From Narthecium ossifragum (lineage: Eukaryota; Streptophyta; Magnoliopsida; Dioscoreales; Nartheciaceae): a DNA stretch of 64,000 bases. The translations under genes were made by a program, and so were the position numbers. Below the pieces are notes generated by a model. That model made no database searches. It had not been told where the DNA came from and saw only the letters and a list, made by a program, of their open reading frames with translations. Shown piece by piece: positions 20,842 to 29,879 of this stretch. The stretch spans positions 20,006,248 to 20,070,247 of the forward strand of contig OY986974.1 in NCBI GenBank assembly GCA_963920575.1, read 5' to 3'. Every line of letters starts with the position of its first letter. Positions within the stretch are counted from its first letter, which is position 1.

Positions 20842-23137
20842 GGTGTCAGCGGCAGGTATTTCAGTTGATCCGGCCAAGATCGAGGCAGTGCTACAGTGGC
20901 AGAAACCGGCGACAGTGTTCGAGGTCCGCAGCATCCTCGGCTTGGCGGGTTACTACCGGAGGTTCGTGCGGGACTTCTCCAGGGTTGCAGGGCCGCTGAC
21001 CAAGTTGACACAGAAGGCAGTCCCATTTGTTTGGGACGAGGCGTGCGAGCAGGCTTTCATCCAGTTGAGGACCAGGCTGACGAGTGCACCGATCCTTATA
21101 GTTCCAGAGCGAGGCGTCGGCTACAGTGTCTATTGCGATGCCAGTGGGGAGGGTCTAGGCCGTGTGCTTATGCAGGAGGGCCATGTGGTGGCCTACGGTT
21201 CCAGGCAGCTGAAGACCCATGAGAGGAACTATCCAGTCCACGATCTCGAGCTTGCAGCGGTTGTCTTCGCTCTGAAGACGTGGCGGCACTACCTCTACGG
21301 TGAGCGGTTCTCGGTGTACTCTGATCATAAGAGTTTGAGGCACGTGTTTACCCAGCGTGACCTCAACCTCAGGCAGCGGCGGTGGATGGAGCTTCTAGAG
21401 GACTACGACTTCGAGTTGCATTACCACCCTGGTAAGGCAAATGTCGTAGCAGACGCTCTCAGCAGGCAGACCAGAGACAGCAGAGTGACCTTGGCGGCGA
21501 TGTCAGCTCGGCAGTGGCAGATGCTAGAGACAGTTAGTCAGTTCGGGCTTGACTTCGAGGACCGGGCGACAGGTGGTTTCCTGTATGCTGTTCATAGCAT
21601 TCCAGTTCTTTTGGCCAGAGTGATCGAGGCACAGGCTGGAGACCCAGAGCTCGTAGAGACCCGTGCTGCGGTCGGCACCGAGCACGCGGTTGAGGGTTGG
21701 ACAGTGTCAGCAAACAGTGGTCTACTCTTCAGAGGCAGAGTTGCAGTTCCAGTAGACCCGGCGTTGCGAGAGGAGATCCTTCACGAGTTCCATCACTCAT
21801 GTTTCGCCGTTCACCTCGGGAGCACCAAGATGTACCACGACCTACGCCGACAGTTCTGGTGGTGCGGGATGAAGAGGTCAGTAGCTGAGTTTGTTTCCAT
21901 ATGCCTCACCTGTCAGAAGGTGAAGGCAGTGCACAGGCGGACCCGAGGTTTGTTGCAGCCACTTCCCATGCCAGAGTGGAAGTAGGAACATATAGCTATG
22001 GACTTCGTCACCGGGCTACCCAGGTCACCGAGGGGTAAGGATGCGATTTGGGTCATCGTCGATCGACTGACCAAATCGGCACATTTCCTCCCCATGAGGA
22101 GGACAGATCCAATTGCCAGACTGAGCCAGAGGTACATCAACGAGGTAGTACGACTGCACAGCATCCCAGTGTCGATAGTGTCAGACAGAGATCCCAGATT
22201 CACCGGCAGGTTCTGGAGCAGCTTCCAGGACTCCTTGGGGACAGCACTGACGTTCAGTACAGCTTTCCACCCTCAGACAGACGGACAGTCGGAGCAGACT
22301 AACCAGATCTTGGAGGACATGCTCAGAGCATGTGTGCTAGACGCTCGAGGTACTTGGGAGCAGCACGTGACTTTGGTGGAGTTTGCCTACAACAACATTT
22401 TTCAGGCCAGTTTGGGTTTTGCACCCTTTGAGGCGTTGTACGGCAGACCGTGTCGCTCACCGGTGTGTTGGACTGAGGTTGGAGAGGCGTCCCTTACCGG
22501 TCCGGACATCATCAGACAGTCGTCAGAGAGGTTGGCTCAGATCAGGCAGAGGCTTCTGACAGCGCAGAGCAGGCAGAAGAGCTACGCAGACCGCAGGCGA
22601 CGACCCCTGGAGTTCGCAGTTGGCGACAGAGTGCTCCTGAAGGTGTCCCCGCGCAGAGGGTCGCTCAGGTTTGGTAGCAGGGGCAAGCTGGCGCCGAGGT
22701 TCACAGGTCCTTTTGAGATCGTCAGGCACGTTGGAGCAGTCGCCTACCAGTTAGCTCTACCTCCGCACATGTCAGCAGTCCACCCCACCTTCCACGTGTC
22801 TATGCTGAGGAAGTATATTCCAGATCCTTCTCATGTGATCAGACACGACGACATCGAGGTGGAGGAGGACGCCACCTACATAGAGCAGCCAGTGCAGATC
22901 ATGGACAGACGGGATCAGGTGCTGAGAGGCAGATCGTTACCGTTGGTCATGGTCAGGTGGAGACACGGCAGTGCAGAGAGTCTGACTTGGGAGCGAGAGG
23001 ATCGCATGCGTCGGGAGTTTCCCCGACTGTTCACCTCAGCAGGTATATTTCTTGTTGTGGGCGTTGGCGCCCCTAGTTGTAGCCTTGTTTGTGCAGGTAG
23101 GCCTAGTTGTTTCTTTTTCCCCCGGCTTCAACCTTGA
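20842..23137 (+). pseudogene. Tekay-like pol: RT end, RNase H, integrase, chromodomain
   Basis: Reads [17 protein letters not shown] and [16 protein letters not shown] (end of RT/connection), then RNase H ([46 protein letters not shown]), the integrase zinc finger ([18 protein letters not shown] with CLTCQKVK), the integrase core (MDFVTGLPRS, VDRLTKSAHFLP, HPQTDGQSEQTNQ) and a C-terminal chromodomain-like end (VRWRHGSAESLTWERED). A TAG at 21982 breaks the frame at a position usually held by tryptophan (G-to-A on this strand). The 5' half is deleted. In Tekay/Del elements the chromodomain is thought to target insertion to heterochromatin. Confidence 0.92.
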
Positions 23138-23447
23138 ATTTCGAGACGAAATTCTTTTTAAGGTTGTTAGGTTATGAGGGCCCATCCCTCTGACCTGGCT
23201 CGACCGCGGGGGTCGTGAGCCAGTTTCCTGTTGGTTTGGTTCCGCGTCGGGCACGATCGGGCGATCGTGTGGCGGTTTGGACCCCGGGGGCATTTTGGTA
23301 AATATACCCTCTGGTAGTCGGTTTCACACCCGTGTTGCACCCACGGCCTTGGATTGATATATGTGTTTGATTAGAATCTCTAGAGTATGTCCGATCGGAA
23401 GGATCGGGATAGATCGAATCGGACGGCTGAGATAGATCCGGATTTTC

Positions 23448-23455
23448 TATATAAG
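23448..23455 (+). promoter_or_regulatory. LTR TATA box of the Tekay-like element
   Basis: TATATAAG preceded by GGACGGCTGAGATAGATCCG and GATCG-rich sequence (23390-23420), followed by a CT-rich leader. GGACGGCT is shared with the Athila element 1 promoter. Confidence 0.7.
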
Positions 23456-23992
23456 CCCTATCCCTTTCTTCTCTTTCCTGCTCTTCTCCTGTCGTTTTCT
23501 CTCCCCCTCTCTCTCTCCTTCGGCTGAGCTAGGGCTCGGAGACGCGGCTTTCGGAGCGTGGATCTTGGCGGCTTGACCGGTTGGACGCATGGAGGAGCTA
23601 CCCTACTTGCTCAAGTAGGTGTTTCTACCTCGATCTTAGGATCAAGTTATCCTAGGATAGGTTTATTGTACTTTCACTGTATGAATACATGTTAGAATGC
23701 TTTGTAGCTCTTTGCACATGTGGTGTAGCTCAATTCCTGTATTCCTACTTTGCGAATTCGGTATTCTAACGGTTGGTTTCCATATTATCGTCTTTTTGTC
23801 GGTTTTCGCCCATTTGGACCTAGATAGGAGATTTAACTGTTAAAAATGTGATTTCTTTATACCATTGGATTCCCCATCGAGAAATACACTTGCTTGCAAA
23901 ATCTTATTGTTTTTCAACTTGATTTGATCCGTGAAATCCAAGAAAATGGATTTTCGGCACTGTTCTGATGAACTGTGCTTAAGGCTCGACGG

Positions 23993-24230
23993 TCGATCGG
24001 TGCATCGACCATCAAGTATTGATTTGCGTTTTCTGGGCCTGACGGTCGACCGTCGCATCGACCGTCGGGCTCTGTCGGGATTTTAGCCTCTCAGGGTCGA
24101 TGCATGGATCGACCGCGGATCTTCTCCTTTTCGCCATTTACCTGACGGTCGACCGTTGGATCGACCGTCGCATCGACCGTCATGCGTTGTTTGGTTTTGG
24201 GCTTCTCAGGGTCGATGAGTGGATCGACCG
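23993..24230 (+). repeat. Inverted TCGA pairs with 12-bp spacing
   Basis: Pairs of GGTCGA/TCGACC lie at 23993/24005, 24046/24058, 24097/24109, 24149/24161/24173 and 24212/24224, always 12 bp apart, with pair periods of 51-63 bp. Intervening sequence is not conserved. The array leads into the 42-bp repeat. It is downstream of the TATA box, so it would be transcribed. Confidence 0.85.
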
Positions 24231-24252
24231 TCGCCCTTGGTTTCTTCGCCTT

Positions 24253-24504
24253 GGCCTCACGGTCGATCGCCGGATCGACTGTGACATCGTCCGTGGCCTC
24301 ACGGTCGATCGCCGGATCGACCGTGACATCGTCCGTGGCCTCACGGTCGATCGCCGGATCGACCGTGACATCGTCCGTGGCCTCACGATCGATCGCCGGA
24401 TCGACCGTGACATCGTCCGTGGCCTCACGGTCGATCGCCGGATCGACCGTGACATCGTCCGTGGCCTCACGGTCGATCGCCGGATCGACCGTGACATCGT
24501 CTGT
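24253..24504 (+). repeat. 42-bp tandem repeat, six copies, each a hairpin
   Basis: Six units of 42 bp starting at about 24253, 24295, 24337, 24379, 24421 and 24463. Each contains CACGGTCGATC and its exact reverse complement GATCGACCGTG separated by GCCG, an 11-bp stem with a 4-base loop. Units differ by one or two bases. Long open frames on both strands here come from the repeat. Confidence 0.95.
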
Positions 24505-25752
24505 TGGCCCTTGAACTTGGTTTTCTGGCTGTTATTGGATGGATTTGATTTGTGATTAACATCTAAACATGTTGGGAAGTATGTATGTGAATTTTATGGG
24601 GATTTCAAAGGATTTCCATCGGGTTTGAGGATCGATTCGAGTAATTTCCCTTTTTGGGCAAATCTATGGTTTTGTTTGCATTTAATATATGTTTGATTGT
24701 AGTTAAATGCTTAGTTGATTGCCTAACCATTAACTAGCTATGAGTGCTAGCTAATGAGGAATTATGGAACCTTAGCCTCTTGCCGGCGAGTGCCGAGGGC
24801 TATTGTATATCTGTTGAACTTATAACTGATGATGTGACATGTAAAGACATCTAGGATAAATGTTTGCCTAGGCTCATGCATTGTGTGCATTAGAGGCATT
24901 TGAGGTTAGGCGGGCAATGGTTTGGGTCGCCGATCCGAGGCTCTCGGGTAGCTCGGATCTAGCCTTAGGGTCGTGGCTGGGTAGTCAGGCTTAGGGTATG
25001 ATTGTTTAATCTGAATCTCTTGTTATTGAGGATTTGCGTTAGTTGACTCTGATCAGTGTTTGAGGTTTAGAGGTCGTGTTGTCTTCCGATGCTAAGTCTT
25101 AAGGATGGGTGTCGACGTCCCTGACATGGTCCCCAGGCAGTGGTTTCCTGCTGGGTAATGGTGATTCTACTGGTTCCAGTTCTTTTCCTCCCAGCGTGTT
25201 GATTGATGTTCCCAGCGTGGTCGGTTAAGAAGAGTAGGATCCCTTGGGGAGTCGACAGGGTTGTGGGACCCATGGCATCCGTTAGACTTGAGCGGGGAGA
25301 CAACACTGTTGTTGTTTTCCTCCCTTCTGTGTGCCGTAGAGCAGAACCCTACTGAGCTTATCGCTCACTCCTACCCGGGCTGCGTTTGCAAGTGCAGGCG
25401 GCAGTTCTTCTTCCGTGGAGCCGGCTGGATCGGCCTTTGGCGGCGCGAGTACATCCAGAGGTGTTTGAGGTTGCTGGAGGATTATCTGTTGTACCTTTTG
25501 ATATATATATGTTGTAAACTTTTGAGGACTTTTTGGGTTTTTGTATATATCTTTACCTTGGAAGTATTAGAATGGAATCTGTAACTGTACAACTTGATGT
25601 TATATAAATTGAATATCTGTTCACCTCTGGAATACAATTGTTTAAATTATCCGTCTTTTCCGCTTTGTATCGCGCCAGTTGAAGATGAATAGTGATATGA
25701 ACCCTCACACCCCTTCCTGGATGGGTTTTCTGGGTCGGGGTGTGACACACCA

Positions 25753-25847
25753 CTTGCTACCCCAAAAGGTAGTTAGTAGAGAGTTTGATTATAAATTTGT
25801 AATCCTGATCGGGCTCGTTAAGCCGCGACACTTTTCACGTCTCATCA
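25753..25847 (+). repeat. Distal end of the Athila element 2 LTR
   Basis: Continues the LTR interrupted at 20748 by the Tekay-like element, ending CACTTTTCACGTCTCATCA, then AAGATT and the primer site. Confidence 0.88.
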
Positions 25848-25853
25848 AGATTT

Positions 25854-25871
25854 TGGCGCCGTTGCCGGGGA
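25854..25871 (+). other. Primer binding site, tRNA-Asp (Athila element 2)
   Basis: TGGCGCCGTTGCCGGGGA, identical to the site at 1506. Confidence 0.92.
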
Positions 25872-26103
25872 ACACAACTAGTTTTGAGTGGCTTACTTAG
25901 TGTAGTTTTCTTTCCAATTAGTTGTTTTCTTTTACCTACTATACAAAATACCAAAAATAGAACGTTGCTTATATTGTATATCTTTTTCTGTTTGTAGGTG
26001 AAGCTTCCGAGCGGCGAAGCGAATCATCTACGGACGAAGATACAAGGTTCTTGGACCAACCCACTGTAATGTATCTCTTACCTTGTATGGTCCAAATTCC
26101 CAT

Positions 26104-26751
26104 ATGAATGAATGAGTGATGATCATGATCTAGATATCACATTGTAAGCATTCTTAGACTCTAGGAAATCTTCAAACGTATTCTTGCATAAGTATTCACC
26201 ACCTCCTCAAGTCATGGATGATCCCAACCCGAACCCCAATCCTAATGTCAATCCCATCCCGGACCGTAGGAGTATGAAGGATTATTATGTCCCTTCTACA
26301 TTTGCACCCACATCGGGCATACAACAACCCATTGTTCAAGCCGCACACTACGAGTTTAAGCCTCAATTCCTTCAATTCCTTCCAAACTTTCACGGTTTGA
26401 GTAATGAGGACCCTTACTACCATCTAGAAGATTTTCTTGAAAAGAGTTCCATTGTCAAAATTCCAAATTTTAGCGAGGATGCAATGAGATTGAAATTGTT
26501 TCCATTTACCTTGAAGGGCAAAGCCAAGCATTAGTTAGGATCCCTTGAGCCCCAAACGATCACCACGTGGGACCAATTACAAAGTGCTTTCCTAGAAAAA
26601 TTCTACCCCATAGCAAAGACTCATGAAATGAGGACCCAAATAGCGACTTTTCGTCAAGAAGATGATGAACCTTTTCATGATGCTTGGGATAGGTTTAAGG
26701 AACTTATTAGGAAATGCCCACACCATCAAATTCCAAAGTGGTCTCTTGTCG
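26104..26751 (+). pseudogene. Athila element 2 gag, 5' part
   Basis: The sequence aligned to the start of the element 1 gag (ATGAATGA at 26104) is broken by early stops; an open stretch runs from ATG 26214. It shares YYVPSTFAPTSGIQQPI, AAHYEFKPQFLQFLPNFHG and LEKFYPIAKTHEMRTQIA with the gag at 1748. A TAG at 26533 interrupts it. It ends at about 26750, within the PKWSLV block, where copia sequence takes over. Dead. Confidence 0.9.
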
Positions 26752-26808
26752 AGCAAGACGGAGTATTCGAGTTTGACGGCTTATCCTCATGTGTTGGAAG
26801 GGGGCGTT
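26752..26808 (+). mobile_element. 3' internal end and purine tract of copia B
   Basis: After the abrupt end of Athila gag, this short segment ends with the purine-rich tract GGAAGGGGGCGT directly before an LTR start. It is the last internal sequence of a copia element; everything upstream in that element is missing. Confidence 0.6.
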
Positions 26809-26867
26809 TGTTGGGATTTTTCCTCCCATGAGATGACAGCAACAAGGGCTTTGTTTTTTCCCAACTT

Positions 26868-26970
26868 GGATTAATCCAACTTTACAATGGATCAATCTGA
26901 ACTCTGTTTCCATATGCATGTTTTTGTGTTTTGCACAGTGGATCGATCCAACCCCACTCTGGATTGATCC
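26868..26970 (+). repeat. Palindrome pairs in the copia B LTR
   Basis: GGATTAATCC / GGATCAATCT and GGATCGATCC / GGATTGATCC. The geometry is that of the Athila arrays: 21-bp spacing and a 72-bp period. Confidence 0.85.
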
Positions 26971-27034
26971 AAGACACTGTAGATGGGAAAATTGGATGGT
27001 TAGGATTAATTCCGATCCTAATTATCTTGGAGCT

Positions 27035-27042
27035 TATAAATA
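27035..27042 (+). promoter_or_regulatory. LTR TATA box of copia B
   Basis: TATAAATA preceded by GGATTAATTCCGATCC, reminiscent of the GATCTAATCCGA block in the Athila promoters. Confidence 0.7.
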
Positions 27043-27373
27043 GGGGTTTCTAGGTCTTCTTTGGTGTGCTTCTTATGCTTCTAGGGTTTTCTTTGTTTTT
27101 TAAGAGGTGTGAGAGTAGACAATCCTATAAAGATCTTTTTGTCTCTGCTAGGGTTTGGGCTTTGTAATCTCTCTCTCATAGTGAAGATTTCCTCTGCTGG
27201 TCGTGGTTCTTTTCCTTCCAGTTGTTGCTGATAGGTTTTTCCACGTAAATCCTTATCTCCACTATTTTCTTTTCTTTGTGGCTTGGTTGTTATCTCTTTC
27301 ACTGCGACATCGACATCCCATCATTATCTAGCGCATCTCCGGCATCGTCTGGACCACCGTGGAATCCCCAACA

Positions 27374-27610
27374 ATCCATGAGTATATCTCCGATCTATGT
27401 AGGCAGCATTCTCACAGTGACGTGAGCCTAATTGCTCGACATGCTGTAAACTGCTCGACGGTGCACACAATATCAGCATATATATGGCAGCTGAACTACC
27501 CTTCCATCTCAGTGCCACCAACCTTGATGAATGGTCCGATTACCTTCCAAAGGACGGCGACAAACGTCGGGGATGCAAACTCAACGTATAAGGTTGAGTT
27601 TTCTGCCTTT
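27374..27610 (+). pseudogene. Subtilase pseudogene, piece 3 (C-terminal Fn3-like domain)
   Basis: Reads HEYISDLC, DVSLIARHAVNCSTV, LNYPSISVPPTLM and ITFQRTATNVGDANSTYKV. These are the start and core of the C-terminal fibronectin-III-like domain of plant subtilases (usual TVTNVG here TATNVG). It follows logically from piece 2, which ends at NVLDP; only the short GLVYD region is missing between them. The coding similarity fades after about 27610, so the true C-terminus is lost or lies in unrecognised sequence. Confidence 0.88.
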
Positions 27611-27768
27611 GCTGGTCTTTTCCTGTGCTCATGGTTCCAATTTTAAATCGTGTAATCGTTCAACAAATTTTCATGACGAAGAAAAAGAGATAAAAAGTAT
27701 TTGGTTGAATTAATGGTCACATTATAGCTTCAATTTCTAAACAACAAACTTATGGCCCTGAATCTAGC

Positions 27769-27772
<4 letters not shown>

Positions 27773-27832
<60 letters not shown>
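27773..27832. repeat. (TA)n microsatellite
   Basis: About 30 uninterrupted TA units. Open frames with repeated Ile-Tyr are artefacts. Confidence 0.97.
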
Positions 27833-27836
<4 letters not shown>

Positions 27837-28694
27837 CAATTTTCGGTTTGAATCCATGAATTAAATTCATGATCCGGATTTGATGGACAAATATTTGTAC
27901 CTGCTGATCATGAGCACCATCTTTGTGCATCTCAGTCGTACCTGGACCGATGGGCGAAATATCCCTCATGATCATTGTAGTGGGATATTTAGGACATGTC
28001 AAAGCCTATATATGTTCCTAAGTAGGAGCCACTGAGATGCAATTAACTAAGGCAAAATCAGAAATTTCATGAGCCAGAATGAATATTTTTGTTAAAAGTT
28101 TAAATTTATACCCTAGTTTTTGCATGAGTTTTGAAAATGATTTGTCCTGCAACAAACAACTAATGGAGTTTTACTAATAACTACAGTAAAACATAATTAA
28201 GATACTAAATGCCGTCAGATTCAAGCAGCTAAAGAGCAGCTCTAATTACACAAATATAGTAGACTTATTAGGAAACTAGTGTTTTCATAACAATGCATGG
28301 GAATGCAAGCAGCTAAATCAAGCGTCTACCATGGGAATGCTAGGAGGATATCACATTAACGAAAAGACTAGGATTTGTGAAAGAAACCAAAACATTTCTG
28401 ACATATTGCCTTAAACAGAGGAACAATATATGAATTCCGATCAACAAATTTATACAACTCGATCGATCATTAATTAACCTACAACAAATACGTGGATATG
28501 TAAAACTGTGAATCAAGAAACCAAACAATGAAATTTTTTTTGACAGAAGTAACACATCTATACAGTACGTGATGACATTCAGGCACTTAATTACAAACAT
28601 AAACAAAGTGATGCTGCTAAACTAGTCTATCAACGAGAGAGAGATCCGACGACCGGCCAGTCTAACAATGGATGCAGAGCCATCCTGTGTAGTT
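27833..28694. other. AT-rich intergenic stretch
   Basis: No supported gene. The open frame on the reverse strand at 28340-28606 has no recognisable domain and ordinary AT-rich composition. This may include the 3' UTR of the reverse-strand gene ending at 28695. Confidence 0.4.
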
Positions 28695-29305
28695 TCAGAC
28701 CTCAGCATAAGGTAAGTTCAGATCAGGCAACTGGAAGACCTTTTCTTTGGTTTGCTCCCTTGAGTGCATCATGGACTTCGACTGCATAAAACAATAGTAA
28801 TAGTTTCTCAGAAAAAAAGAAAAAAAAAAAAAGTCGCATGAAACTAATTCCAGAATCACAACTCTTATATATCAGGTTAGGATGGAAACCGGACCCCTTC
28901 TTGGATGTCTTTATTGGGCTTCAAAAATATCCTCAGTTTCAATGGCGAATCTTCGCTCGGGACGATCCCGATCGCTCGCCGGCCACCAGATACGATCAAT
29001 GGGTTCTTCGGCCGCCGTTTCTTGAAAAGTTTGGAGGGCCCATTCTTCTTTGTGGAGATGATAACCTCCTCCTCATCGGTTCTGTCAACGACGTCCATCG
29101 TCTTCAGTGGTGGTGGTGGTGGAGTCCCGTTCTTCTTCAACATGGTGACGGGCTCGTCAAGAACAGCATCAGGGATCTTCGTGCAACTATAACGGAGAGC
29201 CAGCAAAGTGCTAGCTGCTTCCAAGATCTCTGCCTGCCACTGGCGGTCATGATGATCACTCTCTGCAACTTCTATAGGCCACGATGGCTTCATGGTGGAG
29301 ATCAA
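28695..29305 (-). CDS. Small protein of unknown family with C-terminal DLNLP motif (paralogue 1)
   Basis: I do not recognise the family. Exon 1 (29305-28895) starts MISTMKPSWPIEVAES and holds a conserved block LIVSGGRRAIGIVPSED then SPLKLRIFLKPN shared with the copies at 29880 and 53609. Exon 2 (28781-28695), after a good acceptor ATGCAG, adds SKSMMHSREQ and KVFQLPDLNLPYAEV, giving 165 residues. LPDLNLP fits the DLNxP/LxLxL repressor (EAR) motif type, so a nuclear corepressor-recruiting role is an inference. The donor (GGG|GTCCGG) is weak; without splicing the product is 142 residues and lacks the motif. The gene is divergent from its paralogue, and both leaders share GTTAACCCTGATC-like and ATTCTTGCC sequence near a TATATATA box. 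Confidence 0.55.
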
Positions 29306-29388
29306 GGAGCTCAGCAGAGAGAGAGAGAGAGGGCAGAGAGAGTGGTGCTATGGTTTCTTGGCAAGAATGGAGGATGGATCAGGGTTAA

Positions 29389-29736
29389 CTATATATAATG
29401 AAACAGGTAGAGGGGTATACTGCTTCCATCTTATATAGCTGAAGTCTGAAGATGGATCAGGGTTAACTCTGCTATCTCTACGATAGAACGTACGTTACCA
29501 CTCACTCCTACTCGGAGTCAGATCAATCATTATTCACTATGTAATATAGCTTTAAATTCAAAAGCACTAATGTTGTATCAATCGTAGAGCTAGCAGATGG
29601 GAAACGCGTTTTTTTTCCGTCCGTTAGCAAGGATTGCTGTCCGAGTTTGTGTAGGATCTCGACTCTCGAGTATCTATAGTAGCCCTTAAAGTGTTTATAT
29701 ACGTATGTTGATGATCACCTGCTTCATTATATATAA
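29389..29736. promoter_or_regulatory. Shared divergent promoter region
   Basis: Between the two paralogues, each gene has a TATATATA box (reverse-strand gene at about 29389-29398, forward gene at about 29727-29736). In gene orientation both boxes read CATTATATATA and are followed by AACCCTGAT, ATCCATTCTTGCC and a CT-rich leader. The two promoters are inverted copies of each other. A third partial copy of the GATGGATCAGGGTTAAC segment lies at about 29450. Confidence 0.65.
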
Positions 29737-29879
29737 CCCTGATTGATCCATTCTTGCCGAGAACCACAATTCCACTTCCTCTGTCTTCTTTGTCTCTCTC
29801 TCGCGTCTCCCTGTCTCTCTTCTTTGTCTCTCTAGCTAGCTCTTTCTCTCTGTGTGGTCTCTACGTGAGTACGTTCTTG

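Larger units (their letters stand above)
23173..25747 (+). repeat. Right LTR of the Tekay-like element
   Basis: A 2,575-bp LTR from TATGAGGGCCC (TG changed to TA compared with the left copy) to GGTCGGGGTGTGACA. It contains a promoter (GGACGGCT at 23421, TATATAAG at 23448), a CT-rich leader, an array of inverted TCGA pairs (23993-24230) and a six-copy 42-bp hairpin repeat (24253-24504). Confidence 0.9.
20744..25752 (+). mobile_element. Tekay/Del-like Ty3 element with CACCA target duplication
   Basis: Element body 20749-25747, flanked by CACCA at 20744-20748 and 25748-25752, inserted in the LTR of Athila element 2. It consists of the first 93 bp of its left LTR (TGTGAGGGCCCG...), a jump straight into the end of reverse transcriptase, RNase H, integrase and chromodomain, and an almost complete right LTR (23173-25747). 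The remainder of the left LTR, gag, protease and most of reverse transcriptase are deleted. Confidence 0.93.
19170..26751 (+). mobile_element. Athila-type element 2 (5' part only, with nested insertion)
   Basis: A left LTR (19170-20748 plus 25753-25847, about 1.67 kb once the nested element is removed), a tRNA-Asp primer site (25854) and the 5' two-thirds of gag. It is inserted in the subtilase. The rest of the element and its right LTR are absent, replaced at about 26750 by the 3' end of a copia element. The LTR ends are unusually symmetric: TGATAAGACGTGAAAAGTG at the start against the reverse complement of CACTTTTCACGTCTCATCA at the end, 18 of 19 matching. Confidence 0.9.
26809..27373 (+). 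mobile_element. 3' LTR of copia element B
   Basis: A 565-bp LTR from TGTTGGGATTTTTCC to AATCCCCAACA. It has two pairs of degenerate palindromes (ATTAAT 26870 / ATCAAT 26891; ATCGAT 26942 / ATTGAT 26963; 21 bp within pairs, 72 bp between) upstream of TATAAATA at 27035. No primer site follows; instead the subtilase C-terminal domain begins at 27374. Confidence 0.85.

Noticed and set aside
24100..24555. Arg/Asp-rich repeat protein on either strand
   Set aside because: Direct translation of the 42-bp tandem repeat in an LTR; all frames open because the unit length is a multiple of three.
27730..28002. ORF with an Ile-Tyr run
   Set aside because: Translation of the TA microsatellite.
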